A stretch of DNA of 64,000 bases from Marinactinospora thermotolerans DSM 45154 (lineage in GTDB: Bacteria; Actinomycetota; Actinomycetes; Streptosporangiales; Streptosporangiaceae). The stretch is taken from positions 344,893 to 408,892 of the forward strand of contig NZ_FUWS01000005.1 in the NCBI RefSeq assembly GCF_900167435.1. Reading direction: 5' to 3'. Of this stretch, positions 26,181 to 35,504 are shown piece after piece; positions within the stretch are counted from its first letter, which is position 1; the number at the start of each line of letters is the position of its first letter. The notes beneath the pieces are model-generated. The model was not told the DNA's origin. It saw only the letters and a program-made list of their open reading frames with translations, and made no database searches. Position numbers and translations under genes: made by a program.

Positions 26181-27245
26181 ATGTCGGACGGGCTACGGCA
26201 CCTCATCGGAGCAGGGGTCGGTCTGGTCGCTGCACCGGTCTCGGTGTTCGCGCTGGGCTGGGGGGCTGACTCTCTGCGCGCGGCGATGATGGCGCTCCAC
26301 GTGGATCCCGGGCTTTACCTGCCCGGACTGGCCTCGGTGTTCATCCTGGGACTGCTCCTCGGACCTCTCGCGGGGTCGAGAATGTCACCGCTGGCCTCGC
26401 TGCTTCCCGGTGTCACGCTGACGGCGCTGGGGCTGTTCGCGCTCTCACCGGTGTTCGCCGAGCTGGCGACCGGCCTCACCCCGCTGGGGCGGCTGGGCGG
26501 CGGCGCGGTGGTCTACCTGCTGCTGGGCGGACTGTTGATCGCCGCCTCGGTTCCCGCATCGCGGTGGCGGCCGGCGGCGCGCCGGACGGCCGAGGCCGTT
26601 CCCGAGACCGTCATGGAGCGTCCCGCCGAGCGTCCCGCCGACCCGTGGACGCCCCCGCCCCCCACCTGGGACCGCTGGGAGACGGACGAGGGGGTCCGGG
26701 TGATCCCGCCCTCGCCGCACACCGGGCCACGTCCACCGGCGGGGCCGGAGCCCCGCGCGGCACGTCCCCGGGAAATGCGGCAGCCACCGCACCCTCGGCA
26801 CGGCGGCCACGACACGCCGCCTGCGTGGGGGCAGCGTCCGGCCACCTCGCACGAACCGACGCATCGGCGTCCGCCTGACGTCCCGCACCTGTACGGGACC
26901 GGGCCGCTGCCCGCGAACGCCGCGCCGGCTCCGCAGAGGCCACGGCACTTCGCCGGCACCGAGCCGTTCGCGCAGGCCGCGCCGACCATCCCGCAACCGG
27001 CTCCGCGGATGACGCCCGCCACGGCGCCCGCGCCCCGTGAGACGCCCCACTTCCACAACACCGGGCCCGCGCCCCGCGCGCCGCAGACCGCGCCGCCGCC
27101 CGCGGGGCCGCCTTCGGCGCCCCGCGAGTTCCAGCACCGTTACGGAGGCCCGGCTCCCCGGATGACCGAGCCCGTGCAGTGGCCGCCGCCCCGGGAACCC
27201 GATGAGGAGGACTACCCCTACAGCGGTCCGCCATCGCGTTGGTGA
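26181..27245 (+). CDS. Four-helix membrane protein with long proline-rich tail
   Basis: A 354-residue protein. Four helices span about residues 7-125. The AGSRMSPLASLLPG loop matches AGSRVSPLAAFVSG in the upstream paralogue. Residues 130-354 are Pro/Arg-rich and contain degenerate repeats near 235, 255, 290 and 319 (PHLYGTGP, RHFAGTEP, PHFHNTGP, QHRYGGPAP), ending in an acidic DEEDYPYSG. The tail is presumably cytosolic and may bind a partner. Start ATG 26181 has AAGGGGG upstream. Function unknown. Confidence 0.78.
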   Translation: MSDGLRHLIGAGVGLVAAPVSVFALGWGADSLRAAMMALHVDPGLYLPGLASVFILGLLLGPLAGSRMSPLASLLPGVTLTALGLFALSPVFAELATGLTPLGRLGGGAVVYLLLGGLLIAASVPASRWRPAARRTAEAVPETVMERPAERPADPWTPPPPTWDRWETDEGVRVIPPSPHTGPRPPAGPEPRAARPREMRQPPHPRHGGHDTPPAWGQRPATSHEPTHRRPPDVPHLYGTGPLPANAAPAPQRPRHFAGTEPFAQAAPTIPQPAPRMTPATAPAPRETPHFHNTGPAPRAPQTAPPPAGPPSAPREFQHRYGGPAPRMTEPVQWPPPREPDEEDYPYSGPPSRW

Positions 27246-27641
27246 CCGGCTCCACCGCGGCTTCCACGACGCCCATCCGCACTCGGCGCGGGTGGGCGTC
27301 GTGCTGAACTGCGAGGGAATGCGAGGGAAGAGGGAACCGTGTAACGGCCCCCCGCATACGTACCATCTCAAAAAGTCACATAAGATGCGGCCGTTCTGCT
27401 TTAGGGCAGGGTTGAGGTGGTGTTAGGGCCGAGTTCGGCAATGTCTCATTGAGGAACGCTGGTTCGGGTCCCTTCCCCTACCGCACCATGGACGGCAAGA
27501 ACAGACGGGTGCGTGTCGCCACGTTCCGCCACATCGCGCCATGGTCGTCCGGCGTCGATGACCTCCCGCGCATCTCACCGCCCGTGTCGGCCGGGAAGCA
27601 CACTGTGACACGTCTTGGCCGACTGTAGGAAGGACAAACCA
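27246..27641. other. Long leader region of the UDP-glucose dehydrogenase gene
   Basis: No gene is seen in 396 bases. The part around 27350-27400 is the most A/T-rich of the area and includes TAAGAT (27381-27386), a possible minus-10 box; this would leave a leader of about 250 bases. Confidence 0.45.
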
Positions 27642-28979
27642 TTGGTCGGACAACAGCGCCTGAAGATCTCGGTGATCGGTACCGGTTACCTGGGCGCCAC
27701 GCACGCCGCGTGTATGGCCGAACTGGGTTTCGACGTGCTCGGCATCGACGTCGACCAGGCCAAGGTCGACTCCCTGTCGTCTGGCCGGCTCCCCTTCTTC
27801 GAGCCGGGGCTGGAGGAGGTGCTGGCTCGCAACCTGGCCGCCGGGCGGCTGCGCTTCACCACCGACTACGCCGAGGTCGCCGAATTCGCCGACGTCCACT
27901 TCATCTGCGTGGGCACCCCTCAGCGCGCCGACTCCAACGCCGCCGACCTGTCCTACCTCGACGCCGCCGTCGACGCGCTCGCGCCGTTGCTGTCGCGCCC
28001 GACCGTCGTCATCGGCAAGTCCACCGTTCCCGTCGGGACCGCCGCGCGGCTGGCCGCCCGCCTGGCCGGCACCGCCCCCGCGGGTGCCGACGTCGAGCTC
28101 GCCTGGAGCCCGGAATTCCTCCGGGAGGGCTACGGCGTCGAGGACACCCTGCGTCCCAACCGCATCGTCATCGGCACCGCCCCCGGATCACGGCGGGCCG
28201 AGGCCGTGATGCGCGAGGTCTGCGCCGAGCAGATCGCCGCGGGGATCCCGTTCCTCACCACCGACCTGGAGACCGCCGAGCTGGTCAAGGTGTCGGCCAA
28301 CGCCTTCCTCGCCACCAAGATCTCCTTCATCAACGCGATGGCCGAGGTCTGCGAGGTCGCGGGCGCCGACGTCATCAAGCTCGCCGAGGCGCTGTCCCAC
28401 GACGACCGCATCGGCGGCAAGTTCCTCGGTCCGGGCCTCGGCTTCGGAGGCGGCTGCCTCCCCAAGGACATCCGCGCGTTCATGGCGCGCGCCGACGAGC
28501 TCGGGGTGGAGCCGGCCCTGTCCTTCCTGCGCGAGGTCGACGCCATCAACCAGCGTCGCCGGGCGCGCACGATCGACATCGCCCGCGGTCTCATCGGCGG
28601 CAGCTTCAGCGGACGGACCGTGGGGGTGCTGGGCGCCGCCTTCAAACCCAACTCCGACGACATCCGCGACTCTCCCGCGCTCGACGTCGCCGCGACCATC
28701 AGTTCGCTGGGCGCGCGCGTCACGGTCTATGACCCCGAGGCCCTGGAGAACGCCCGCCGCGCCCACCCCGGCCTCGGCTACGCCACCTCGATGCTGGAGG
28801 CCGTGCGCGACGCCGAGGTCGTCCTCCTGCTGACCGAGTGGGCGGAGTTCCGCGACGCCGACCCCGACGAGCTGGCGAAGGTCGTCGCCCAGCCCCGGAT
28901 CGTGGACGGCCGCAACGCGCTGGACCCCGAACAGTGGCGGGAACGCGGCTGGACCTACCGCGCCCTGGGCCGCCCCTAG
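27642..28979 (+). CDS. ugd: UDP-glucose 6-dehydrogenase
   Basis: Oxidises UDP-glucose to UDP-glucuronate with two NAD. A 445-residue protein: Rossmann motif ISVIGTGYLGATHAACMAE, FICVGTPQ, EFLREG, VKVSANAFLATKISFINAM, and catalytic Cys272 in GFGGGCLPKD. The GGGCLPKD form is that of UDP-glucose dehydrogenases and differs from the GGHC of wecC. TTG 27642 is chosen because AGGAAGG lies eight to nine bases upstream. It supplies glucuronate for surface polymers. Confidence 0.92.
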   Translation: MVGQQRLKISVIGTGYLGATHAACMAELGFDVLGIDVDQAKVDSLSSGRLPFFEPGLEEVLARNLAAGRLRFTTDYAEVAEFADVHFICVGTPQRADSNAADLSYLDAAVDALAPLLSRPTVVIGKSTVPVGTAARLAARLAGTAPAGADVELAWSPEFLREGYGVEDTLRPNRIVIGTAPGSRRAEAVMREVCAEQIAAGIPFLTTDLETAELVKVSANAFLATKISFINAMAEVCEVAGADVIKLAEALSHDDRIGGKFLGPGLGFGGGCLPKDIRAFMARADELGVEPALSFLREVDAINQRRRARTIDIARGLIGGSFSGRTVGVLGAAFKPNSDDIRDSPALDVAATISSLGARVTVYDPEALENARRAHPGLGYATSMLEAVRDAEVVLLLTEWAEFRDADPDELAKVVAQPRIVDGRNALDPEQWRERGWTYRALGRP

Positions 28980-29027
28980 GTTCTCCGGCCTCCCCTCCCG
29001 GCGCGGCGGGACCACCACGGCGACGAG

Positions 29028-29033
29028 TAGGGT
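29028..29033 (+). promoter_or_regulatory. Minus-10 box of probable leaderless promoter
   Basis: TAGGGT ends six bases before ATG 29040, so the transcript would start at or next to the start codon. No Shine-Dalgarno sequence is present. Confidence 0.65.
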
Positions 29034-29039
29034 GCGCAC

Positions 29040-29453
29040 ATGCACGACATCGACGACGAGGTCATCCGCCGCCTGCTGGAGCAGTCCAGGGTCTGGGCGG
29101 TCGTCGGGTTGGGCGCCAACCCCGACCGCCCGGCCTACCGGGTCGCCCGCTTCCTCCAGGACCAGGGCAAGCGCATCGTCCCGGTCCACCCCACGGCGCA
29201 GACCGTGCACGGGGAGACGGTCTACCGCTCTCTCGCCGACATCCCCTTCCCCGTGGACGTGGTGGACGTGTTCCGCCGTTCCGAGGACGCCGGGGCGGTC
29301 GCCGACGAGGCGCTGCTCCGCGACGACGTGCGTGCCGTGTGGTTCCAGCTCGGTGTGGTCGACGAGGACGCCGCGCAGCAGGTCCGCGCGGCCGGCCGGG
29401 TCATGGTCATGGACCGCTGTCCCGCCATCGAATGGCCCCGCCTGCTGAGCTGA
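29040..29453 (+). CDS. CoA-binding domain protein (YccU-like)
   Basis: A 137-residue single-domain Rossmann protein. VVGLGANPDRPAYRVARFL is the nucleotide loop, followed by IVPVHPTA, GETVYRSLADIP, VDVVDVFRRSEDAG and VWFQLGVVDEDAA with a final MDRCPAIEW. This is the CoA_binding_2 pattern; the family binds CoA but its role is unresolved. Probably translated from a leaderless mRNA (see 29028). Stands alone. Confidence 0.9.
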   Translation: MHDIDDEVIRRLLEQSRVWAVVGLGANPDRPAYRVARFLQDQGKRIVPVHPTAQTVHGETVYRSLADIPFPVDVVDVFRRSEDAGAVADEALLRDDVRAVWFQLGVVDEDAAQQVRAAGRVMVMDRCPAIEWPRLLS

Positions 29454-29507
29454 GGTAACGCCGGTCGACACCGATTCCCTCACCCCCCTCGGGGGTAGGG
29501 GAGGCGT

Positions 29508-30122
29508 ATGCGACGTCCACGACTGGCCCTGCTGCGCGGCCGGACCCAGAAGACACGGGATGCCGGTGGGCCGGGGCCCATGCCCGACGACCTCGGGCTG
29601 GCGGCCGACCGCCGGAGGTTGGCCGACCGCAACGGCTGGCTCTACACGGAGCACGACCAGCGGATCATCCACGGCTGGCCGCGGCCGGTGCTGCCTCCCG
29701 GCCGCATCGGCGGGGTCCGCAACGTCCTGTCGGGCTCCTACCGGGGCTCGGAGTTCACCGTGTTCGACTACTTCCATGTTCCCTCGGGAACGCACCAGTG
29801 GGAGACGCTCACGGTCCACACGATGGCGCTGCCGGCGGAGGTCCCCTACGTCGAGATCAGCGATCCCGAAGGCGGCGCGCACGACCTCTACGCCCAGAGC
29901 CCCGAACCGCGCTTCCCCGTGGAACTGCTCTCCGACGAGGTGCGCGAGACGATCCGCAGGCACGCCTTCACCGCCTTCGTCCTCGACGGTGACCTGCTGA
30001 TCTGCACCTCGTCGGGCGGCGGCCCCGAAGACGTCGAGGCGAAACTCGACGCGATGGCCGACCTGCTCAGCGAGGTCTCCGGTGACCTGTGGACCCGCTG
30101 GGACGGCGTGCCGGCCCGTTGA
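29508..30122 (+). CDS. Conserved hypothetical protein
   Basis: A 204-residue soluble protein with no family I can name. After a basic N-terminus comes RRLADRNGWLYTEHDQRIIHGW, then GSYRGSEFTVFDYFHV and a beta-rich middle (TLTVHTMALPAEVPYVEI), ending in FTAFVLDGDLLICTSSGGG and an amphipathic helix. Layout recalls small actinobacterial proteins that test membrane or lipid state, but this is a weak impression. ATG 29508 has GGGGAGG upstream. Confidence 0.75.
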   Translation: MRRPRLALLRGRTQKTRDAGGPGPMPDDLGLAADRRRLADRNGWLYTEHDQRIIHGWPRPVLPPGRIGGVRNVLSGSYRGSEFTVFDYFHVPSGTHQWETLTVHTMALPAEVPYVEISDPEGGAHDLYAQSPEPRFPVELLSDEVRETIRRHAFTAFVLDGDLLICTSSGGGPEDVEAKLDAMADLLSEVSGDLWTRWDGVPAR

Positions 30123-30124
30123 GC

Positions 30125-30155
30125 CCGCCGCCCGCCTCACGGAGGCGGGCGGCGG
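30125..30155. terminator. Bidirectional hairpin terminator
   Basis: A perfect 14-bp stem (30125-30138 with 30142-30155) and 3-base loop lie between the hypothetical gene and the convergent purE. Confidence 0.8.
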
Positions 30156-30160
30156 AACCG

Positions 30161-30703
30161 TCAGCGGGCGACGCCGAACCCGATGGCGGAAGAGGTCCCC
30201 TCGGCGACCTGGCGGCGCAGACGCTCCCCCTTCGCCTGGGCCTGCTTCTTCAGATCGGCCTGGAACTCCTCCATCCTGGCGCGCAGCGCGTCGTCGTGGG
30301 CGGCGAGCATGCGGACGGCGAGCAGCCCGGCGTTACGGGCCGCGCCGACCGCGACGGTGGCCACCGGAACCCCCGCCGGCATCTGCACGATCGACAGGAG
30401 CGAGTCCATGCCGTCCAGGTACTTCAGGGGGACCGGGACGCCGATGACCGGCAGCGGGGTCACCGAGGCCAGCATCCCGGGCAGGTGCGCGGCGCCCCCG
30501 GCCCCGGCGATGACCACCTTGAGCCCCCGCTCGGCGGCCCGGGTCCCGTAGTCGATCATCTCGTGGGGCATCCGGTGGGCGGAGACGACGTCGGCCTCGT
30601 AGGGAACGTCGAACTCCTCCAGTGCCTTCGCCGCCTCCTGCATGAACGGCCAGTCGGAATCACTGCCCATCACGATGCCGACGATCGGGGCTGTCTGGGT
30701 CAC
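30161..30703 (-). CDS. purE: 5-(carboxyamino)imidazole ribonucleotide mutase
   Basis: Isomerises N5-CAIR to CAIR in purine synthesis. The 180-residue protein has [21 protein letters not shown] with the active-site His, and [15 protein letters not shown], the family's substrate loop. GTG 30703 overlaps the purK stop by four bases (GTGA), so the two enzymes, which act in sequence, are translationally coupled. The C-terminal 20 residues form an Arg/Lys-rich helix. Confidence 0.97.
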   Translation of the reverse strand: MTQTAPIVGIVMGSDSDWPFMQEAAKALEEFDVPYEADVVSAHRMPHEMIDYGTRAAERGLKVVIAGAGGAAHLPGMLASVTPLPVIGVPVPLKYLDGMDSLLSIVQMPAGVPVATVAVGAARNAGLLAVRMLAAHDDALRARMEEFQADLKKQAQAKGERLRRQVAEGTSSAIGFGVAR

Positions 30704-31857
30704 TGTTGGTCTCCCTTGAGGTAGCTGGCCGCGTCACGGGCACGGGCGAGGAGGTCCTCGTAGTCGTCGCCGAGCACCGTGACGTGCCCGATCTTGCGAC
30801 CGGGTCGGACCTCCTTACCGTAGAAGTGGATCTTCACCCCGGGGTCCTTGGCCATGACATGGACGTAGCGCCGGTAGACGTCGGGGTCGGCGCCGCCCAG
30901 CAGGTTGGCCATCACGGTGTAGGGGGCGGTGGCGCCGGGGGCACCCAGCGGCAGGTCCAGCACCGCGCGCAGGTGCTGCTCGAACTGGGAGGTCCGGGCG
31001 CCCTCGATGGTCCAGTGGCCGGAGTTGTGCGGACGCATCGCCAGCTCGTTGACGACGACGCCCGACTCGGTCTCGAACAGCTCCACGGCCAGCATTCCGA
31101 CCACGCCCAGCGCGTGGGCGATCTCGATGGCGAGCTCCTGGATCCGCACCGCCCGCTCCTCGTCGAGGCCCGGGGCCGGTGCGATGACCTCGTGGCAGAT
31201 GCCGTCGCGCTGCACCGTCTCGACCACGGGGTAGGCGGCGACCTGTCCGTAGGGGGAGCGCGCGACCTGGACGGCGAGCTCGCGGGTGAACACGACCTTC
31301 TCCTCCACGAGCATCGGGACGCCCGCCCGCGCCGCGCCGTCGAGGACCTCGCGCGCCTCCTCGCCGCTTCCGGCGACCCATACGCCCTTGCCGTCGTAGC
31401 CGCCGCGCGCGGCCTTGAGGACGACGGGCCAGCCGGTGACGGCGGCGAACTCGTCGACGTCGGCGGCGGTCGCGACGCCACGCCAGCGCGGGCAGGGGGC
31501 ACCCAGCTCCGTCATACGAGCGCGCATGAGGAGTTTGTCCTGGGCGTAGCGGAGCGCGTCGGGGCCCGGGCGCAGGACGGTTCCGGCCTTCTCCAGCTCG
31601 CGCAGGACCGGTTCGGGCACATGCTCGTGGTCGAAGGTGATGACGTCGCAGGACTTGGCGAAGGCCGACAGGTCGGATGGGGATCGGTCGTCACCGAGCT
31701 GGACGTCGCCACAGATCAGTGCGGCACTGTCGGAGGGAGAGTCGGCCAGAACCCGGAATCCCACCCCGAGGGCGATCGCGGCCTGGTGCGTCATCCGGGC
31801 CAGTTGCCCGCCTCCCACCATGCCAACGGAGGGGACGGACCGATTACGCTCACTCAC
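30700..31857 (-). CDS. purK: 5-(carboxyamino)imidazole ribonucleotide synthase
   Basis: ATP-grasp enzyme that makes N5-CAIR from AIR, bicarbonate and ATP. A 385-residue protein: [30 protein letters not shown] as the ATP loop, [36 protein letters not shown] with metal Glu and Asn. GTG 31857 begins the purK-purE pair; the divergent GtrA gene starts 97 bases away. Complete. Confidence 0.97.
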   Translation of the reverse strand: MSERNRSVPSVGMVGGGQLARMTHQAAIALGVGFRVLADSPSDSAALICGDVQLGDDRSPSDLSAFAKSCDVITFDHEHVPEPVLRELEKAGTVLRPGPDALRYAQDKLLMRARMTELGAPCPRWRGVATAADVDEFAAVTGWPVVLKAARGGYDGKGVWVAGSGEEAREVLDGAARAGVPMLVEEKVVFTRELAVQVARSPYGQVAAYPVVETVQRDGICHEVIAPAPGLDEERAVRIQELAIEIAHALGVVGMLAVELFETESGVVVNELAMRPHNSGHWTIEGARTSQFEQHLRAVLDLPLGAPGATAPYTVMANLLGGADPDVYRRYVHVMAKDPGVKIHFYGKEVRPGRKIGHVTVLGDDYEDLLARARDAASYLKGDQQ

Positions 31858-31954
31858 ACTGCCTCAACTCTTGACGGGATGTGGGTTTCGACGTCGCCAG
31901 GCGTGGCTCTCATGGAATTCTAGTGACCCACCTGCGAGAGGATCGGAACGGCTC

Positions 31955-32440
31955 TTGAGTATCGTCCGGGCGCTCTACCAGCGCTTCTCCCACCTGATCC
32001 ACGAGGTCGCCAAGTTCGGCACCGTGGGCGCCGTGGCCTACGTGGTGCAGCTGACGGCCACGAACACGTTCTGGTGGTTCCTGGGCATGTCCGAGCTGGC
32101 CGGGCAGGCGCTGGGCACGCTCATCGCCACCGTGGTCGCCTTCCTGGGCAACCGGTTCTGGACGTTCGGCCACCGTGCGCGCAGCGGCCTGGGGCGCGAG
32201 TACGCGCTGTTCTTCCTGTTGAACGCCGTCGGTCTGGTGATCCAGCTGCTCTGCCTGGAATTCACCGTGTCGGTGCTCGGCCTGGACGGCCCGCTCGCCC
32301 GCAACATCGCGGGCAACGTCGTCGGCGTCGGCCTGGGGTCCCTGTTCCGCTTCTGGTCCTACCGCAAGTGGGTCTTCCGCGAGGCGGAGCCCGCCGGCCT
32401 CCCCGAACCGACCACCCCGCGGCGCGAGGGACGGATCTGA
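31955..32440 (+). CDS. GtrA family membrane protein
   Basis: A 161-residue protein with four predicted helices. KFGTVGAVAYVVQLTATNTF, FLGNRFWTFGHR, YALFFLLNAVGLVIQLLCLE and FWSYRKWVFRE are the GtrA signature; R/W-F-x-x-Y-R-K-W-V-F is characteristic. GtrA proteins are thought to help move polyprenyl-linked sugars across the membrane. TTG 31955 is the likely start; the ribosome site (GGAA) is weak. It could serve the wall polymer genes upstream, although it lies away from them. Confidence 0.88.
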   Translation: MSIVRALYQRFSHLIHEVAKFGTVGAVAYVVQLTATNTFWWFLGMSELAGQALGTLIATVVAFLGNRFWTFGHRARSGLGREYALFFLLNAVGLVIQLLCLEFTVSVLGLDGPLARNIAGNVVGVGLGSLFRFWSYRKWVFREAEPAGLPEPTTPRREGRI

Positions 32441-32605
32441 ACGGGCCCGTGCCCTACCCCCGCCACACCAGGTCCGATCCAACCGGACACGAAACCACGG
32501 ACAGGGTGTGAAGTAAGGGAAGTATGCCGGTTATGGGACTTGCGCATTTTTGGTCAACCCTCAGTCAAGCGGCGCGCATAATAGGGAAAACCCTCCGGCC
32601 CAACC

Positions 32606-32611
32606 TACGAT
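32606..32611 (+). promoter_or_regulatory. Candidate minus-10 box of response regulator gene
   Basis: TACGAT lies seven bases before ATG 32619, a spacing that predicts a leaderless transcript. A second candidate, CATAAT near 32577, lies further upstream. Confidence 0.5.
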
Positions 32612-32618
32612 CAGGGGC

Positions 32619-33287
32619 ATGACCTGCGTTTTGCTGGCCGAAGACGACACCTCGATCTCCGAGCCACTCGCCCGCGCGCTTCGCCGGGAAGGGTACTCGG
32701 TCGACGTCACCGTCGACGGCGTGGAGACTCTCGAACGCGCCCGCGCGGGAGACGTGGACCTGATCGTGCTCGATCTGGGACTGCCGGAAATGGACGGTCT
32801 CGAAGTGGCGCGACGGCTGCGCTCCGAAGGACACGGGACGCCCATCCTGATCCTGACCGCCCGCGCCGACGAGGTGGACACCGTCGTGGGGCTCGACGCG
32901 GGCGCCGACGACTACGTCACCAAACCGTTCCGCCTGGCCGAACTCCTCGCCCGGGTCCGCGCGCTCCTGCGCAGGGGCGGCGCCGAGGTCCCGGTCGTCC
33001 ACGGCGTGCGCATCGACAACGACTCCCGCCGCGCGTGGCTGGGCGACCGCGAACTCCAACTCACCACCAAGGAGTTCGACCTGCTGCGGGTTCTGGTCCG
33101 GGACGCGGGCAAGGTCGTCACCCGCGAGCAGATCATGCGCGAGGTGTGGGACACCAACTGGTGGGGATCGACCAAGACCCTGGACATGCACATCTCCTGG
33201 CTGCGCCGCAAGCTCGGCGACGACGCCAACCAGCCCTCCTACATCACCACCGTCCGAGGCGTGGGGTTCCGGTTCGAACGGGAGTGA
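32619..33287 (+). CDS. OmpR/PhoB-type response regulator
   Basis: A 222-residue regulator. The receiver domain (1-115) has LLAEDD, phospho-acceptor Asp52 in LIVLDLGLPEMDGL, Thr in LILTARA and Lys in VTKPF. The winged-helix domain (about 125-220) has LTTKEFDLLRVL, WGSTKTLDMHISWLRRKLGDD and TVRGVGFRFE. The kinase at 33351 is its obvious partner. Signal and targets cannot be read from sequence. Confidence 0.95.
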   Translation: MTCVLLAEDDTSISEPLARALRREGYSVDVTVDGVETLERARAGDVDLIVLDLGLPEMDGLEVARRLRSEGHGTPILILTARADEVDTVVGLDAGADDYVTKPFRLAELLARVRALLRRGGAEVPVVHGVRIDNDSRRAWLGDRELQLTTKEFDLLRVLVRDAGKVVTREQIMREVWDTNWWGSTKTLDMHISWLRRKLGDDANQPSYITTVRGVGFRFERE

Positions 33288-33350
33288 CGGGAATCCGCGG
33301 CCCGGAGCCCCGACACGCCGGTACCGGCCGCGGCGCGGACGAGGGGTGAT

Positions 33351-34634
33351 ATGCGCAGGCGGATGCTGTTCTCCACGCTGGTGGTCGCCGTCATCGCGGT
33401 GATGCTCCTGGGACTGCCGCTGGGCGCGTTGGCCTACCAGTCGGTCTACAGCGAAAGCCTCAGCCAGCTCAGGCGCGAAGCCGACGTCATCGCCGCCGAG
33501 ACCGACGCGCAACTGGAGAACGAGGGGCGTGTCGACACCGAGCACTTCGCCGAGGTCTATCCCGGGCGCCGCATCGAGATCACTCCCCCCAACGGCCGGA
33601 CGGTGGTCACCGGCGGCTGGGACTACACCCCCGGAGACGCCAGCGCCGGAACCGCCCTGGAGGCCACCGCGACCTCCCGCGGCAACGTCCGGGTCGACAT
33701 CTGGCGCGACACCAGCGACGTGCGCGACAGCATCATCAGCGCCTGGGTGGGCATCGCCTCGCTCTCCCTCCTGGCCATCGGCGTGGCCGTGGGCCTGGCC
33801 ATCCTCCAGGCCCGACGGCTGACCCTGCCGCTGGTGGACCTCGCCGCCACCGCCGAACGACTGGGATCGGGGGTGACCACCCCCTGGGGTCACCGTTACG
33901 GAATCCCCGAGGCCGACCGGGTGGCCGAGGTCCTGGACCGCAGCGCCGAACGGATCGCCAGCCTCATCTCCACCGAACGCCACTTCGCCACCGACGCCTC
34001 CCACCAGCTGCGCACCCCCCTCACGGCACTGTCGATGCGCCTGGAGGAGATCATCGCCGAAGCCGACGACCCGCAGGTCGTGCGCGAGGAGGGTCAGGCC
34101 GCGCTCGCCCAGACCGAACGGCTCGTGGGCATCGTGGAGAGCCTGCTGGGGCGCGCCCGCAAGAGCCAGAACCCCGAGGTCGAACCGGTCCGCATCGACG
34201 ACGTGATCGAGCAGTTCGTCGACGAGTGGAGCCCGATGTTCACCCAGGCCGGAAGGGAGCTGCGGCTCACCGGGACCCCCGGTCTGACCGCGCTGACCGT
34301 CCCCACCGACCTGACGCAGATCCTGGCGACGCTGGTGGAGAACGCCTTCAAGCACGGCGCGGGAACGGTCACCATCCGACGGGTGGAGACGGGCCAGTCG
34401 GTACGGGTCGAGGTCACCGACGAGGGCGAGGGGATTCCCGAGGAGCTGGCGCCGCGCATCTTCGAACGTGAGGTCAGCGGCGGCGACGGCACGGGGCTGG
34501 GCCTGGCGCTGGCCCGCCACATCGCGGAGTCGGAGGGCGCGCGGGTGGAACTCGTCCAGGCCAGGCCGACGACGTTCGCGGTCTTCCTGCCCTCCAGCGC
34601 CGGCGGACTGGTCCGGACGACCGGTCCGGTCTAG
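33351..34634 (+). CDS. Sensor histidine kinase
   Basis: A 427-residue membrane kinase. First helix about 5-25 (STLVVAVIAVMLLGLPLGAL), an extracellular sensor of about 100 residues, and second helix about 128-150. A HAMP-like linker follows, then the HisKA box with His218 in ASHQLRTPLTALSMRLEE. The ATPase domain carries the N box (LVENAFKHG), DEGEGIPEE and GDGTGLGLALARH. RBS GAGGGG lies before ATG 33351, 63 bases after the regulator gene, so they form one operon. Ligand unknown. Confidence 0.94.
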   Translation: MRRRMLFSTLVVAVIAVMLLGLPLGALAYQSVYSESLSQLRREADVIAAETDAQLENEGRVDTEHFAEVYPGRRIEITPPNGRTVVTGGWDYTPGDASAGTALEATATSRGNVRVDIWRDTSDVRDSIISAWVGIASLSLLAIGVAVGLAILQARRLTLPLVDLAATAERLGSGVTTPWGHRYGIPEADRVAEVLDRSAERIASLISTERHFATDASHQLRTPLTALSMRLEEIIAEADDPQVVREEGQAALAQTERLVGIVESLLGRARKSQNPEVEPVRIDDVIEQFVDEWSPMFTQAGRELRLTGTPGLTALTVPTDLTQILATLVENAFKHGAGTVTIRRVETGQSVRVEVTDEGEGIPEELAPRIFEREVSGGDGTGLGLALARHIAESEGARVELVQARPTTFAVFLPSSAGGLVRTTGPV

Positions 34635-34784
34635 GGCGTACCGGCGAGGCGGGCCGTGCGGTGCGCCGGAGCCGCGAGGCGCGGGAGCGCGACCGGCAGC
34701 GGTGGACGGCGCATCGGCGGCCAGCGGCCATGGCCCACTCGCCGGCGCCCCGCACACCCCGGGCCACCGGCGAAGCGGCCGGAC

Positions 34785-34810
34785 CGTGAGGGACCGGCCG
34801 GCCCCTCACG
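34785..34810. terminator. Possible terminator after the two-component operon
   Basis: An 8-bp stem (34785-34792 with 34803-34810) encloses a GC palindrome in the 228-base gap between the kinase and the convergent hydrolase gene. No other feature is seen in this gap. Confidence 0.5.
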
Positions 34811-34862
34811 CGAACGGACGGCCGGCCGCCGGAGTCCCCCGAGGGATCCGGCGGCAGCGGAC

Positions 34863-35504
34863 TCAGTGTCCTCGTTGGATCCATTCGTGCAGGTGGGGCG
34901 CTTCGGCTCCGATGGTGGTGGAGGCGCCGTGACCGGTGAGGACGAGGGTCTCCTCGGGCAGGGTGAGGAGACGGCCGCGGATGGAGTCGATGATGGTGGG
35001 GAAGTCGGAGTAGGAGCGGCCGGTGGCCCCCGGGCCGCCGCTGAACAGGGTGTCGCCACTGAACAGCACGCCGAGCTCGGGCGCGTACAGGCACACCGCG
35101 CCGGGCGCGTGCCCCGGGGTGGCGATGACCTGGAGTTCCACACCGCCGGCCTGCAACCGCTCCCCGTCCAGCAACGGCGCGTCGGGCTCGCGTCCGGGGT
35201 GGACCATCCGCCACAGCGGAGCGTCGTCGGGGTGGAGCAGGATCGGGGCGTCGGCCAGGTCCGCGAGGTCGGCGGCGGCATTGACGTGGTCGTTGTGGGC
35301 GTGGGTGCACAGGATCGCCATCAGCTCGCGGTCGCCCAACGCCCGCGCGATCGCCTCGTGGTCGTGGGCGGCGTCGATGACGATCGCCTTCCGTTCGTCC
35401 CCGACGATCCAGACGTTGTTGTCGACCTCCCAGGAACCACCGTCCAGTTCGAAGGTGCCCGATGTGACCAGACGGTCGACAGGGTCGGGAAGGTTCTCCG
35501 TCAT
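34863..35504 (-). CDS. MBL-fold metallo-hydrolase, partner of mycothiol formaldehyde dehydrogenase
   Basis: A 213-residue metallo-beta-lactamase-fold hydrolase. CTHAHNDHVNAA is the H-x-H-x-D-H metal motif, VIATPGHAPGAVCLY gives the third His, LFSGDTLFSGGPG the bridging Asp, and LTGHGASTT the last His. Its ATG overlaps the mscR stop by one base, and the same pair is adjacent in mycobacteria. By glyoxalase-II logic it is expected to hydrolyse the S-formylmycothiol product to formate and mycothiol; this is inference. Confidence 0.9.
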   Translation of the reverse strand: MTENLPDPVDRLVTSGTFELDGGSWEVDNNVWIVGDERKAIVIDAAHDHEAIARALGDRELMAILCTHAHNDHVNAAADLADLADAPILLHPDDAPLWRMVHPGREPDAPLLDGERLQAGGVELQVIATPGHAPGAVCLYAPELGVLFSGDTLFSGGPGATGRSYSDFPTIIDSIRGRLLTLPEETLVLTGHGASTTIGAEAPHLHEWIQRGH

